A stretch of 57,057 nt of DNA. It comes from Rickettsiales bacterium (GTDB lineage Bacteria > Pseudomonadota > Alphaproteobacteria > Rickettsiales > JALZUV01). The notes below the pieces were generated by a model. That model was not told the DNA's origin. It worked only from the letters and a program-made list of their open reading frames with translations, and made no database searches. The DNA is taken from NCBI GenBank assembly GCA_029252805.1, contig JAQXAR010000005.1:1-57057 (forward strand). Direction: 5' to 3'. Made by a program: the position numbers and the translations under genes. Position 1 is the first letter of the stretch. Every line of letters starts with the position of its first letter. Below are positions 1-9,662 of the stretch, piece after piece.

Positions 1-25
1 AAGAATATTATTAGGTGTCAGCCCC
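1..25 (+). mobile_element. Terminal fragment of an IS1595-like insertion sequence (left edge)
   Basis: These 25 bases are the exact reverse complement of 56940-56964 at the other end of the window. Reading the plus strand, the last codons of the transposase (Glu-Tyr-Tyr, then TAG at 12-14) are followed by GTGTCAGCCCC, the outer end of the element. The flanking sequence differs from base 26 onward (T here, against A at the matching position of the other copy), which places the IS boundary at 25/26. The rest of the element lies outside the window. Confidence 0.8.
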
Positions 26-66
26 TTATTTTTTATCTTATATTTTTTTATTATCAAAAAATTTCT

Positions 67-402
67 ATGAAAACTTTAAAAAACCTTTCAAAGGTTACGG
101 CTGATTTCTTTAAACTTAATATTCAAATTTCTTACAAAGAAGAGGATGAGAGTTTAGCTAAAACAATTTGTGCAAATATCGAACAAATTCGCTCTCAAAG
201 ATTTTACACTTTTGACAGAGATGAAGCAGATTCTCAATCCAGCTCTATGTTTGGAGTGAGATTGAGAGCTAGCTGTTTGCATGTAAAACTTCATTTACCT
301 CTATCGCAAAAGGAGAAATTCTTAGAGATTGAGAAAGCAATTGATGCACAACTTCAAGGGATTGAGGTTTCATCTGATGCTGAAGTCCAGAAGTTGAGTT
401 GA
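67..402 (+). CDS. Hypothetical protein, AT-rich orphan next to the IS
   Basis: A 111-residue soluble protein with no signal peptide or membrane segment, which I do not recognise. It is rich in Lys, Glu, Ser and Leu. The N-terminal half looks alpha/beta and the C-terminal third (Leu-Pro-Leu-Ser-Gln-Lys-Glu-Lys) looks helical. The start lies only 41 bases inside the IS end, has no clear Shine-Dalgarno and sits in a very AT-rich stretch. The coding region is visibly more AT-rich than the rest of the window, which suggests recent acquisition or a relic of a gene displaced by the IS. It ends just before a strong hairpin at 431-457. An upstream extension lost to the IS cannot be excluded. Confidence 0.5.
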   Translation: MKTLKNLSKVTADFFKLNIQISYKEEDESLAKTICANIEQIRSQRFYTFDRDEADSQSSSMFGVRLRASCLHVKLHLPLSQKEKFLEIEKAIDAQLQGIEVSSDAEVQKLS

Positions 403-430
403 GTAATTCGCAAAATTTTGTAATAAGATT

Positions 431-457
431 AGAGGTCGTTCCGGTGGGACGACCTCT
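431..457. terminator. Bidirectional hairpin terminator between convergent genes
   Basis: A perfect 9-bp stem (AGAGGTCGT pairing with ACGACCTCT) with a 9-base loop lies between the convergent stops of the 67-402 gene and the LytM gene. It overlaps the LytM stop codon. On the plus strand it is followed by AATTGTTT, a modest U-tract. It probably ends both transcripts. Confidence 0.65.
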
Positions 458-1229
458 AATTGTTTAGAGCGATATTTTTCGTGCCTGAGCGTTTTAAGTG
501 CTTGGCTGGGTCGATGGGTTCGCCATCTTTGCGTAAGGAATAATCTAAATGGGGGCCAGTGGAGCGCCCGGTACTGCCAACTTCGCCAATTTTTTGGCCC
601 TGGCGGACTTTTCTGCCCGGGTGGGCGGTAATTTTGCTTAAATGGCCATAGAGGCTGTAGCTGCCATCTGCATGTTCTACTTTCACATAATTTCCGAGAT
701 TTTGGTGTTGGCCAATATCGCTTACTTCGCCTTGTTCAGAGGCCAGCACGCTTGTGCCGGTCGGTGCGGCGATATCCAATCCAGCATGGAAGGCGTATTT
801 CCCGGTTACGGGATGGGTGCGATAGCCGAAAGGCGAACTGATGCGTGATTTCACATTCTCATCGACCGGCCAGATATGGTCGATTGTTTTCGAGGCAGGT
901 TTAATCGCCGTGATAAGTTCTTCTTGGGTCTGTTTGGGCTCTTGTTTTAGCGCCTCGCGTGATTCGAGTCGTTGCTCTTTAATCGGTTTCGGTTCGACAT
1001 AAGTGGGTGCGGGAAGAGGGTTTAATTGTCTGCGTAAACTAAAGAAATCTTGCCTCTCTTGCGCCAGTCTAATCGGGTCTTTGCCGCCGCCTAATCCCAT
1101 AAAATGCTTGCCGTTAATGAGGGTATGTTCCGCCGGTTTAAGTGTCATGAACTTGTTTCCTGCATGCGCAGGAATACTCGCAGCGAGTGCAAGTAGTAAG
1201 ACTGTGATGTATTTCATACAATTTTTCAT
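456..1229 (-). CDS. M23 (LytM-type) peptidase family protein with altered metal site
   Basis: A secreted LytM-domain protein of the kind that cuts peptidoglycan cross-links or activates amidases. The ATG at 1229 is preferred over an upstream one at 1298 because it directly precedes a clean Sec signal peptide (MKNCMKYITVLLLALAA, ending Ala-His-Ala). A Pro/Glu/Lys-rich linker leads to the C-terminal M23 domain. The first motif HAGLD and the middle HLSK histidine are intact. The last motif reads GPHLDY instead of GPHLHY (Asp codon GAT at 543-545), so the third zinc ligand is Asp, not His. It may be a degenerate, regulatory LytM protein like EnvC or NlpD, or a peptidase using Asp as ligand. It is divergent from the TPR gene. 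Confidence 0.85.
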   Translation of the reverse strand: MKNCMKYITVLLLALAASIPAHAGNKFMTLKPAEHTLINGKHFMGLGGGKDPIRLAQERQDFFSLRRQLNPLPAPTYVEPKPIKEQRLESREALKQEPKQTQEELITAIKPASKTIDHIWPVDENVKSRISSPFGYRTHPVTGKYAFHAGLDIAAPTGTSVLASEQGEVSDIGQHQNLGNYVKVEHADGSYSLYGHLSKITAHPGRKVRQGQKIGEVGSTGRSTGPHLDYSLRKDGEPIDPAKHLKRSGTKNIALNN

Positions 1230-1337
1230 GGCGTTTCTCACAAAATTACTTTGCAAGCCTCGTGCCACATTAATAAGGCGTGACCGTAACGGTTTCAACG
1301 GCTTAGCTGAAATTAGAACGGTGGGAAAGCTGTATCA

Positions 1338-3701
1338 ATGGATAAAAACAAGAAAAACATCCACGAATTACGTGGTTACATGGTGCCTTTATTGGCTGGA
1401 GTTGCTTTATGTGCGATCTCCTCAACAACCGTTTATGCGGATGATGCCGAGCCAGAAGTGGTGCCGGCTTATAAAATTTCTGACCAGACGTCTGGCGCGA
1501 GTCCTTATCTAAAAGATTCGCCTTATGTCGCGCGTAATCGGAAGCTGGAGGCGCAGAAAATAGCGCCGATTCGTCGCCGGCCCATGCGTTTTAGTAAGGG
1601 TGGAGCATTGCCTGCTGCGCCAAAATTTGATGATGGTTTTGGAGAGCCGCTCGTAACGGTTGGTGATGCTGTCCCTGCAGTGCTGGAGCCATTACAGCCT
1701 GCTGAGCTGGATCCCGTTTTGGAGAAATCTATCGGAGCAGGTATTCCTTCGGTTGAAACGCAAGTGGTGCCTATTGCTCTGCCAAGCGAAATTGATGATG
1801 TTGAGATGCGAAATGTTGAAATGGTTGCTCCACTTGAGATAGAGCAGCCGGTTGATGACATGGCCGAATTTGTTGAAGAGATACATCCAGTTGAAATGGA
1901 AGTTCCTTTCGAGGGAGAGTTTTCTGCCGAGGTGGTTCCCGCAATGGTGGCCGAGCCCACGGTTACTGTTCAGGCAGCAGAGGTGGAGGGGGGCGTTCCG
2001 GAATCTTTCATGGATACTATTCTTTCTGTTTTTGATAGCGAGAAAGAACCTGAAGTTAAGGCCGACATTGCGATGCCTGAAGGCTTGAGAGTGAAGCCTA
2101 TCGTGAATCCTAATCCGTCAGCGCCGATGATGGTTCGGCCTAAAGCGACGGGTCTGGGTGCGCCGTTAAAGACGATTGTGATTGAAAGAGCGCCTGAAGA
2201 GCATAGCTCAATTGAGCGGACGCGCCAGATTATCATTCCGCCGGAAATCCAAAAAATTGAACGTGAAGAGAGAATGGCGCACGCGGGGGTTCCTCCGCTA
2301 GTGCTTATGCGCGAACGGTTTCAAGAGAATTTAATAAATGTACCGCCCGTATCAAATCTCGCTTCTATTTCAAAAGAAGTTGCGAAACCAATGGCAGCCA
2401 AAATTCCTGTAGCGGCAGCTGTAGAAGAATTGCCAGAAGTTGCGGCAATTGTGGAGCAACTAGAGGAAGTGGCAACTCAGCTGCCTGAAGAACTTCCTGT
2501 AGAAGCGCTTGCTGTTGCTAGTGTGGAAATGCCATCAGAGAAACCTACTACAATTTTAGCACAAGAAGTTGTGCCTGTTGTTGAGCAAGCACCTATGCCT
2601 GTGATGTCTGAAGAGATGGCTGCTATAGAGCCTATAGTGGAGGAAGTCGCTAGCTCTTCTATTGCTGCGGTTGTGCAAGAAATTGTAGAGGAACCTGCAG
2701 CTGTTATAGCAGAACCTGTAGCCGTTGTGGCAGGAACGGTTGAAGCGTCTGAACCTGTAGCCGTTGTTACAAAAGCGCTTGAAGTGACTGAGTCTGTGCA
2801 GGAGATGGCTGCAAAGCAGGCGCCTGTGCCGGTGAAAAGTGAAGTCATTATGCAAAAGCTTCCAGGGGCTCATAAGTCTATTGCAAAGCTGAGTGATGCG
2901 AATGTGGTGATTGAAGAAGCCAAGCAAGTAGAACTCGCTAAAGAGAGCAAGATGATGCTCAGGAATTTTCCAAGCGGGCTAAATGCACCGCAAGTGAAAA
3001 TGGTTGATGAGAAAGTGGAAATTTCACGTGCGACAGTGCCTGATTTAGAAATTTCAAAACCGCTTATCAGAAAACATGAAGCATTGGGTATTTCGATCGA
3101 AATTAAAAAGCCGGATCTAAATGTGAATGATTATTTAGTCATGGCTTATGAGGCGATGCAAGGGGAGAGATTCTCTCTCGCATCGCAATATTATCAGGCT
3201 ATTTTGGATAATGATGCGAGCCACGAAGATGCAATCTTAGGGCTTGCGACGGTAAGTCATCGTCTGGGTGATAATGATACTGCGCGCGCTTTGTACCGTA
3301 AGCTTTTAATGAGCTCGCCGCGTAACACAGCGGTGCTGAATAACTTCCTTGTGCTCGTCAGCGAAGAAGCGCCTGAAAAAGCCTTGCGTGAGTTGTTGGA
3401 CTTAGAATCTAAAAACCCGCATTATGATGTTCTTCCGGCGCAACTTGCGACGATCTATGCCAATCAAGGTGACATGGAAAATGCGATCGAGAAGATCGCC
3501 CGTGCGATTGAGTTGAATCCAGAGCATTTGCTCTATCGTTATAATCTGGCGGTCATGCTGGATCATGCGGGTCAGAAGAATGAAGCGATTCAGGTTTATT
3601 CTGCAGTGAAAAGCGCGATTGAAAAAGGCGATAAAATCCCAACTGATATCTCACATATTCAGGAAAGATTAACCTTTTTACTGTCTAATCAGTCCAGCTA
3701 A
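1338..3701 (+). CDS. Secreted TPR-repeat protein upstream of pilT/pilU
   Basis: A 787-residue protein with an N-terminal signal or anchor segment (LLAGVALCAISSTTVYA, roughly residues 18-35). A long low-complexity region of about 500 residues rich in Pro, Glu, Val and Ala follows. The C-terminal ~160 residues hold tetratricopeptide repeats (for example ALLGLATVSHRLGDND-like and ATIYANQGDMENAIEKIARA units). The design resembles periplasmic or envelope scaffold proteins with a flexible Pro/Glu spacer. Only 36 bases separate it from pilT, so the three genes probably form one operon, suggesting a role in type IV pilus assembly or function. No specific family was recognised; repeat domain and export are well supported, function is inferred from context. 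Confidence 0.75.
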   Translation: MDKNKKNIHELRGYMVPLLAGVALCAISSTTVYADDAEPEVVPAYKISDQTSGASPYLKDSPYVARNRKLEAQKIAPIRRRPMRFSKGGALPAAPKFDDGFGEPLVTVGDAVPAVLEPLQPAELDPVLEKSIGAGIPSVETQVVPIALPSEIDDVEMRNVEMVAPLEIEQPVDDMAEFVEEIHPVEMEVPFEGEFSAEVVPAMVAEPTVTVQAAEVEGGVPESFMDTILSVFDSEKEPEVKADIAMPEGLRVKPIVNPNPSAPMMVRPKATGLGAPLKTIVIERAPEEHSSIERTRQIIIPPEIQKIEREERMAHAGVPPLVLMRERFQENLINVPPVSNLASISKEVAKPMAAKIPVAAAVEELPEVAAIVEQLEEVATQLPEELPVEALAVASVEMPSEKPTTILAQEVVPVVEQAPMPVMSEEMAAIEPIVEEVASSSIAAVVQEIVEEPAAVIAEPVAVVAGTVEASEPVAVVTKALEVTESVQEMAAKQAPVPVKSEVIMQKLPGAHKSIAKLSDANVVIEEAKQVELAKESKMMLRNFPSGLNAPQVKMVDEKVEISRATVPDLEISKPLIRKHEALGISIEIKKPDLNVNDYLVMAYEAMQGERFSLASQYYQAILDNDASHEDAILGLATVSHRLGDNDTARALYRKLLMSSPRNTAVLNNFLVLVSEEAPEKALRELLDLESKNPHYDVLPAQLATIYANQGDMENAIEKIARAIELNPEHLLYRYNLAVMLDHAGQKNEAIQVYSAVKSAIEKGDKIPTDISHIQERLTFLLSNQSS

Positions 3702-3737
3702 CAAGGGGTAATCCCTAAAAAACTGGAGTAGATCAAC

Positions 3738-4832
3738 GTGGATATTACCGAACTTTTAATGTTCGCTCAGAAGAACAAAGCGTCAGATTTACATCTTTCG
3801 ACGGGCAATCCGCCTCTATTACGTATCAATGGCGATATGGTGGCGATGAAAATGGATGCATTGGAAGCCGATGTCGTCAAGCAACTGCTCTATTCTATTT
3901 TGACAGAAAGCCAGCGTACAAACTACGAACGTGATTTAGAGTTGGATTTTGCCATTACCTTTGGCGATGGTATGCGTTTTCGGGTGAATGCATTTAATAC
4001 GCTAGCCGGGCCTGCGGCTGTATTGCGAAGTATCCCCTCAACCATCATGTCACTTGATGAGTTAAATGCTCCGCAAATTTTAAAACGTCTGGTTGAATTA
4101 CCGCGTGGTTTGGTTCTCGTAACGGGGCCAACAGGTAGCGGTAAATCAACGACATTAGCCGCAATGGTTAATCATATTAATGAGACTTCTGCGAAACATA
4201 TTCTGACAATCGAAGATCCCGTTGAATTCATTCATGATTCAAAAAGATCATTGATCAATCATCGTGAAGTGGGGGTTTCAACCAAGTCTTTTTCACAGGC
4301 GCTGAAGAGTGCTCTGCGTGAGGACCCTGATATCATTCTGGTAGGTGAGATGCGTGATTTGGAGACGATTCAATTAGCGATGACGGCGGCAGAAACTGGT
4401 CACTTGGTGATGGGTACATTGCATACAAGCACTGCGGCTAAAACGGTGGATCGTATTATCGATGTTTTTCCTGCAGAGGAAAAAGAGATGGTGCGCGCGA
4501 TGCTTTCAGTCTCCATTGAAGCGATTGTGACGCAGACGCTTATTAAGCGTGCCGATGGAAAAGGGCGTGTTGCGGCACATGAAATTTTGATTGGAACGTC
4601 AGCCGTACGAAATTTGATTCGTGAAAATAAAATTCCACAACTTAATTCAATGATCCAAACGGGCAGTAAGTCTGGAATGATTCTGATGAAAGATGCGATT
4701 AGAAACTTGCTGGAAGAGGGGGTTATTGGTTCAGAAGAAGCACGTCGTTTATTGCTGACCGATGCAGATGAAGATAAAAATAGTGGCGGACATACGCCAA
4801 AGCCCATTACGGCTAACCCAGGGCAATTCTAA
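3738..4832 (+). CDS. pilT: Type IV pilus retraction ATPase PilT
   Basis: A hexameric cytoplasmic ATPase that powers pilus disassembly and twitching. The 364-residue length fits the family. Walker A is GPTGSGKST at residues 130-138, followed by the Asp box (TIEDPVEF), Walker B (DIILVGEMRD) and the His box (GHLVMGTLHT). The C-terminal region has the PilT-type AIRNLIRE-like motif (VRNLIREN). The start is GTG, 10 bases after a GGAG Shine-Dalgarno. The stop overlaps the pilU start by one base (TAATG). No pilin, pilB, pilC or pilQ gene is present in the window, so the rest of the machine must be encoded elsewhere. Confidence 0.93.
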   Translation: MDITELLMFAQKNKASDLHLSTGNPPLLRINGDMVAMKMDALEADVVKQLLYSILTESQRTNYERDLELDFAITFGDGMRFRVNAFNTLAGPAAVLRSIPSTIMSLDELNAPQILKRLVELPRGLVLVTGPTGSGKSTTLAAMVNHINETSAKHILTIEDPVEFIHDSKRSLINHREVGVSTKSFSQALKSALREDPDIILVGEMRDLETIQLAMTAAETGHLVMGTLHTSTAAKTVDRIIDVFPAEEKEMVRAMLSVSIEAIVTQTLIKRADGKGRVAAHEILIGTSAVRNLIRENKIPQLNSMIQTGSKSGMILMKDAIRNLLEEGVIGSEEARRLLLTDADEDKNSGGHTPKPITANPGQF

Positions 4833-6010
4833 TGAGCGAGCAAACACTGAATCGTGATGTTTTACTTCAGACCATGTTGGAGCAGCAGGCTTCGGATCTT
4901 TATATTACCGTTGGTTGTCCGGCGAGTTTTCGCTCAGAAAAAGGCATTCAAGCGATTGGTGAGCCTCTGACACGTGATATTATTTATGGCTTAATTGACG
5001 AAATTCTAACGCCGAAGCAGCGTGCGGAATTTGATGAAGTCATGGAATTTAATTCCGCTTACGGGTGGCAGGATAAAGGGCGTTTTCGTATCAATGTGTT
5101 TATGCAGCAGCATGAACCGGGTATGGTGATTCGCCGTATCAACACCGTCATCCCAACTTTTGAAGATCTTAATCTAGGGGAGGCCTATCGAGATTTAGTC
5201 ATGCATAAGCGTGGTCTTGTATTGGTTGTGGGGCCCACAGGTTCAGGAAAATCTTCGTCATTAGCGGCGATGATTGGGCATCGTAATGAAAAGGGATCAG
5301 GCCATATTATTACCGTCGAGGATCCGATAGAGTTTCAACATTCGCATAAGGGCTGTATCGTGACCCAGCGCGATGTGGGGATTGATACGGCCTCTTTTGA
5401 GGCTGCTTTGAAGAATGCGCTACGTCAACGTCCAGATGTCGTGTTGGTCGGAGAAATCCGCGATAGGGATACGATGGAACATGCGATTAACTTTGCGGAG
5501 ACGGGGCATTTGTGCCTTGCGACGCTGCATGCGAATAACTGTCCGCAAACGATTGAGCGTATCCTCAGTTTCTTCCCAGAAGAAAAACACCGTCAGGTGC
5601 AGATGAATTTAGCATTGAACCTGAAGGGAATTCTTTCGCAACGTTTGGTCAAGAACCGTATGGGAGGTCGTTGTATTGTGAGTGAGGTTATGCTTAATGA
5701 AGGTCTCATTCGCGAGCTTATTGAAGAAGGTAACGTGAAGGAAATGCGCCAAGTGATGGAGCGTAATAGCGACATTGGTATGCAGACATTCGATCAGGCA
5801 TTGTTGGCGCGTTATATCCGCGGCGAAGTGACAGAGGAAGTGGCTTTGGCGGAATCAGATAACCCGCAAAACTTGAAACTGAAAATGAGGCAAGCAGCGG
5901 GCGCGGTTACGACGGCAGGTCTCGTAAATGCTGCTAATGTGAGTCCTACTAATAATACCGAAGATAGTAGCGACGGCGGTGGCGCGGCCAGGCATCATTT
6001 AGAAATTTGA
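4832..6010 (+). CDS. pilU: PilT-like ATPase PilU
   Basis: A paralogue of the preceding PilT and the accessory retraction motor that works with it. It is 392 residues long, with Walker A GPTGSGKSS around residues 134-142, Asp box TVEDPIEF, Walker B DVVLVGEIRD and His box GHLCLATLHANN. The C-terminus has a Gly/Ala/Asn-rich tail instead of a PilT-style end, typical of PilU. It is translationally coupled to pilT by the TAATG overlap. Its last 12 bases overlap the convergent DUF1294 gene. The pilTU pairing is classic in gammaproteobacteria and less common in alphaproteobacteria. Confidence 0.9.
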   Translation: MSEQTLNRDVLLQTMLEQQASDLYITVGCPASFRSEKGIQAIGEPLTRDIIYGLIDEILTPKQRAEFDEVMEFNSAYGWQDKGRFRINVFMQQHEPGMVIRRINTVIPTFEDLNLGEAYRDLVMHKRGLVLVVGPTGSGKSSSLAAMIGHRNEKGSGHIITVEDPIEFQHSHKGCIVTQRDVGIDTASFEAALKNALRQRPDVVLVGEIRDRDTMEHAINFAETGHLCLATLHANNCPQTIERILSFFPEEKHRQVQMNLALNLKGILSQRLVKNRMGGRCIVSEVMLNEGLIRELIEEGNVKEMRQVMERNSDIGMQTFDQALLARYIRGEVTEEVALAESDNPQNLKLKMRQAAGAVTTAGLVNAANVSPTNNTEDSSDGGGAARHHLEI

Positions 6011-6427
6011 TATCCAAATTCCTAATCCCACTGCGATCACTTGCATTATGACGACCGCGACGAACATCTGTTTAAAGGCCCCTTTAATGGTTTTATGTCG
6101 GAAGAATTTACTGCCCGCAAGGGCACCTAAGGTGCCGCCGATAAAGGTGAGTGCATGGAGGGTTTTTTCAGGCACACGCCAGCCACCCCTTTGGGCCTGC
6201 CTTTTATCCCATCCATAAGCCGCGAAGGTGATGAGTGTGATAAGCACTAGATGTGATAGTCCGAGGAAATAGATATAATAAGGGTGCCAAATTGTGATCT
6301 CTAAACTGGGGAAGCGCCACCAGCTAATGGCTGCCAGTAGCACTATATGTATGCCATAGAACCAGTGACGTAATCCAGAAAGGAGGCCGGCTAAAGGTAG
6401 AAAAATAATCAAAACAGTGAGTAGCAT
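5999..6427 (-). CDS. DUF1294 membrane protein
   Basis: A 142-residue integral membrane protein with about four predicted transmembrane helices. The C-terminal half has the DUF1294 signature: AYGWDKRQAQ, then WRVPEKTLHAL, FIGGTLGALAG and FRHKTIKGAF. The biochemical function of the family is unknown. The first ~65 residues are an extra pair of hydrophobic helices ahead of the DUF1294 core. The start codon immediately follows the acs stop, so the two are likely co-transcribed. It converges on and overlaps pilU. Confidence 0.85.
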   Translation of the reverse strand: MLLTVLIIFLPLAGLLSGLRHWFYGIHIVLLAAISWWRFPSLEITIWHPYYIYFLGLSHLVLITLITFAAYGWDKRQAQRGGWRVPEKTLHALTFIGGTLGALAGSKFFRHKTIKGAFKQMFVAVVIMQVIAVGLGIWISNF

Positions 6428-8323
6428 TTAGAGTTGTCCCTCTACTAATTTATCGACGGCTTCGGGGTTTAGCAGGGTGGAGATATCGCCTAGTTTACTA
6501 AAATCAGCATGCGTTTTAATGTCACCTGCCGCAATCTTACGCAAGATGCGACGCATAATTTTGCCGCTACGGGTTTTGGGTAGGCCGGTGGTCGCATCTT
6601 GAATCTTGCTGCAAAGCGCAATAGGGCCGATATCGGCGCGAATTTGTTGATTCAGGCTACGACGTAATTCATCGTCCAATGTGAAGCTGTCGTTTAGAAT
6701 AACATAGGCGTAAATGCATTGACCCTTAATATCATGCGGATAGCCGACGACGGCAGATTCAACTACGGCAGTATGGCCATTTAAGGCGGCTTCCACTTCT
6801 GCTGTGCCAATACGATGGCCAGATACATTGATCACATCATCCATGCGACCTTCAATCCAGATGTAGCCCTCCTCATCTTTGCGCGCGGCATCGCCGCTAA
6901 AATAATATCCCGGATAGGCGCTGAAATAGGTCTCAACGAAACGTTGATGGTCGCCCCAGATGGTGCGAGCCTGTCCCGGCCAGCTATCGGCAATGCAAAG
7001 CGCGCCTTTCGTTGGGCTCTCAACACCTTCCGCGTCAAATAAGCGCGGTTGAATGCCGAAATAGGGGAAAGTCGCGGAACCCGGCTTCGTTTCCCATTCA
7101 CCGGGCAGTGGCGTAATCATATGGCCACCGGTTTCGGTCTGCCACCATGTATCGACAATGGCGCAGCGCTTCTCGCCGACGACTTCGTTGTACCAGTTCC
7201 AAGCCTCAGGGTTGATGGGTTCGCCAACGGAACCAAGGATACGCAGCGAGCTTCGGTCAGTGCCTGTTACATGTGCATCGCCTTCCTTCATTAACATACG
7301 GATGGCCGTGGGCGCGGTGTAGAAAATCGAGACCTTATATTTATCGACCACCTGCCAGAAGCGCGAGGCATCTGGGTAATTCGGGACACCTTCAAAAAGG
7401 AGTGTCGTGGCACCGGCGGCGAGTGGGCCGTAGATCATGTAGCTATGGCCAGTAATCCAACCGACATCCGCCGTGCACCAAAAGACCTCACCTTGCTTAT
7501 AGTCGAATACATTTTGGAACGTATGCATGGCGTAAAGTAAATAGCCGGCGCAGCTATGCTGCAGCCCCTTTGGTTGTCCGGTCGAGCCTGAGGTGTAGAG
7601 AATGAAAAGCGGATGCTCTGCATCGAAAGGCTGCGGCGGGCATTCATCGCTGACCGTCGCTTCCAGTTCATGCCACCAGATATCACAATTTTCGATCCAG
7701 TTAATATCGCTGCCCGTACGTTTGAGGACGAGGGTTTTTTGCTCGCTTAACCCTTCAATCGCTTTATCGACATTGGCTTTTAAGGGAATGTGTTTACCGC
7801 CACGCAATCCTTCATCGGCGGTGATTGTCAAATGGCTATCGCAATCTTCAATTCGGCCGCGTAAAGCGCTGGGCGAGAAGCCGCCAAAGACGACGGAATG
7901 AATGGCCCCGATACGTGCGCAGGCCAGCATCGCAATGGCCGCTTCAGGCACCATCGGCATATAAATTGTCACGCGGTCGCCGGATTGCACGTTCAGTTCT
8001 TTGAGCATGTTGGCACATTGATTTACGCGCCTGTGCAGCTGTGCGTAGGTGAGGGTGATGTTCGCCTCCGACGGATCATCCGGTTCCCAGATGATGGCAG
8101 GCTGATTGGCTTTTGTCGCCAAATGACGATCAACACAGTTCTCAGCTACATTCATTTGTCCGCCTTCAAACCAGCGAATATGCACCTCGTCTTTCGTGAA
8201 GGATGTGTCTTTCACCTTTGTCCATGGCCTGTGCCAATGTAGGCCCTCGGCAGCGTTACCCCAGAATTGTTCAGGCTCGGTGCAGCTAAGATTATATTTT
8301 TCCTGATAGTGTTCGTGGTTCAT
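6428..8323 (-). CDS. acs: Acetyl-CoA synthetase (AMP-forming)
   Basis: Activates acetate to acetyl-CoA through acetyl-AMP, feeding the TCA and glyoxylate pathways. The ~631-residue length is normal. Visible motifs are the AMP-binding P-loop [11 protein letters not shown], the adenylation core TWWQTETGG, and the C-terminal [11 protein letters not shown] carrying the lysine controlled by acetylation in this family. Two ATGs lie in tandem (8326 and 8323); the second is better spaced from the AAGAGG Shine-Dalgarno. It is divergent from icd with about 60 bases between, so acetate activation and the TCA cycle share a control region. Confidence 0.95.
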   Translation of the reverse strand: MNHEHYQEKYNLSCTEPEQFWGNAAEGLHWHRPWTKVKDTSFTKDEVHIRWFEGGQMNVAENCVDRHLATKANQPAIIWEPDDPSEANITLTYAQLHRRVNQCANMLKELNVQSGDRVTIYMPMVPEAAIAMLACARIGAIHSVVFGGFSPSALRGRIEDCDSHLTITADEGLRGGKHIPLKANVDKAIEGLSEQKTLVLKRTGSDINWIENCDIWWHELEATVSDECPPQPFDAEHPLFILYTSGSTGQPKGLQHSCAGYLLYAMHTFQNVFDYKQGEVFWCTADVGWITGHSYMIYGPLAAGATTLLFEGVPNYPDASRFWQVVDKYKVSIFYTAPTAIRMLMKEGDAHVTGTDRSSLRILGSVGEPINPEAWNWYNEVVGEKRCAIVDTWWQTETGGHMITPLPGEWETKPGSATFPYFGIQPRLFDAEGVESPTKGALCIADSWPGQARTIWGDHQRFVETYFSAYPGYYFSGDAARKDEEGYIWIEGRMDDVINVSGHRIGTAEVEAALNGHTAVVESAVVGYPHDIKGQCIYAYVILNDSFTLDDELRRSLNQQIRADIGPIALCSKIQDATTGLPKTRSGKIMRRILRKIAAGDIKTHADFSKLGDISTLLNPEAVDKLVEGQL

Positions 8324-8383
8324 CATTGCCTCTTAACGCTATTAAGGTTAACTATAGAGCAACAAAATAAAGAGGCAAAGCAC

Positions 8384-9613
8384 ATGGAAAAAATTAAAGT
8401 AGCAAACCCAATTGTTGAAATTGACGGTGATGAAATGACACGCATTTTATGGGCGTGGATTAAAGAGCTGTTGCTTGAGCCTTATATTGAGGTGGATACG
8501 AAGTATTTTGACCTCGGCATTGAGTCGCGCGACGCGACGGATGATCAAATTACGGTGGATGCTGCCAATGCGATTAAAGAGCATAGCGTGGGCGTAAAAT
8601 GTGCGACCATCACGCCGGATGAAACACGTGTGGAGGAGTTTGGTTTGAAGCGTATGTATCGCTCACCAAATGGCACTATCCGTAACATCCTTGGCGGTAC
8701 GATTTTCCGTGCGCCGATTATTTGTAAGAATATCCCGAAATATGTTGGCGGCTGGAATAAGCCTATTATCGTGGGTCGTCATGCGTTTGGTGACCAGTAT
8801 CGTGCAACTGATATGGTCGTCTCTGAGCCGGGCACATTAACGATGCGCTTTGAACCTGAGGGCGGTGGTGAACCCGTCGAATGGGAAATTTTTAAGTTTG
8901 ATGCACCGGGTGTAGCGATGGGCATGTACAATCTGGATGAATCGATCAAAGGCTTTGCACGTGCGTGTTTTAATTATGGCTTGTTGCAGAATATGCCAGT
9001 CTATCACAGTACGAAAAATACTATCCTTAAGAAGTATGATGGTCGTTTTAAAGATATCTTCCAGCAAGTGTATGAAGAGGAGTTTGAAGCGAAATTCAAA
9101 GCGAAAGAACTTTGGTACGAACATCGCTTGATTGACGATATGGTGGCTTTTGCTCTCAAAACTGAAGGTGGATTCGTTTGGGCCTGTAAAAATTATGACG
9201 GTGATGTGCAATCCGATATTGTTGCACAAGGCTTTGGTTCGCTTGGGCTGATGACATCGGTGTTGATCACTCCAGATGGAAAAACAATTGAAACCGAAGC
9301 TGCGCATGGCACGGTAACACGCCACTTCCGCCAGCATGAGCAAGGTAAAGCGACCAGCACCAATCCGATGGCGACAATTTTCGCCTGGAGTGGGGCCCTA
9401 CGCTATCGCGGTCAATTTGATAATACGCCCGAAGTAGTAGCCTTTGCCGAAGCGCTAGAGAAAGCCTGTATCGATACGGTTGAGGATGGTCAAATGACGA
9501 AAGATTTGGCGTTGCTGGTTGGTAAAGATCAAGGTTATCTCACCAGCCGTGAGTTCCTAAATGCGATCGCTGCGAAGTTGAAAGCGAATTTGAGTGTTAA
9601 GGCTGCGGCTTAA
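8384..9613 (+). CDS. icd: NADP-dependent isocitrate dehydrogenase (eukaryote-like type)
   Basis: Converts isocitrate to 2-oxoglutarate and makes NADPH. The ATG at 8384 (after an AGAGG Shine-Dalgarno) starts the conserved N-terminus [14 protein letters not shown]. An upstream in-frame extension to 8267 runs into acs and is not used. The 409-residue length and motifs [31 protein letters not shown] and [12 protein letters not shown] match the dimeric eukaryotic IDH1/IDH2 subfamily common in alphaproteobacteria, not the E. coli type. Confidence 0.95.
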   Translation: MEKIKVANPIVEIDGDEMTRILWAWIKELLLEPYIEVDTKYFDLGIESRDATDDQITVDAANAIKEHSVGVKCATITPDETRVEEFGLKRMYRSPNGTIRNILGGTIFRAPIICKNIPKYVGGWNKPIIVGRHAFGDQYRATDMVVSEPGTLTMRFEPEGGGEPVEWEIFKFDAPGVAMGMYNLDESIKGFARACFNYGLLQNMPVYHSTKNTILKKYDGRFKDIFQQVYEEEFEAKFKAKELWYEHRLIDDMVAFALKTEGGFVWACKNYDGDVQSDIVAQGFGSLGLMTSVLITPDGKTIETEAAHGTVTRHFRQHEQGKATSTNPMATIFAWSGALRYRGQFDNTPEVVAFAEALEKACIDTVEDGQMTKDLALLVGKDQGYLTSREFLNAIAAKLKANLSVKAAA

Positions 9614-9662
9614 ACTGTAATGCTTTTCATTTCCTGTACGAAGAATAGGGAAAGGAGTTCAT

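Noticed and set aside
1003-1512. 169-residue plus-strand ORF
   Set aside because: It runs antisense through the LytM gene and out of frame into the TPR gene. Both real genes have clear domains in their own frames.
2477-2927. Two minus-strand ORFs of 123 residues
   Set aside because: They are shadows of the low-complexity Pro/Glu/Val region of the TPR gene and their Thr/Ser or His/Arg-rich translations are an effect of its codon repeats.
3738-6010. DotB-like type IV secretion ATPases
   Set aside because: The tandem pair with a PilT-type C-terminal motif and the overlapping start fits pilT/pilU, and no dot/icm genes are present.
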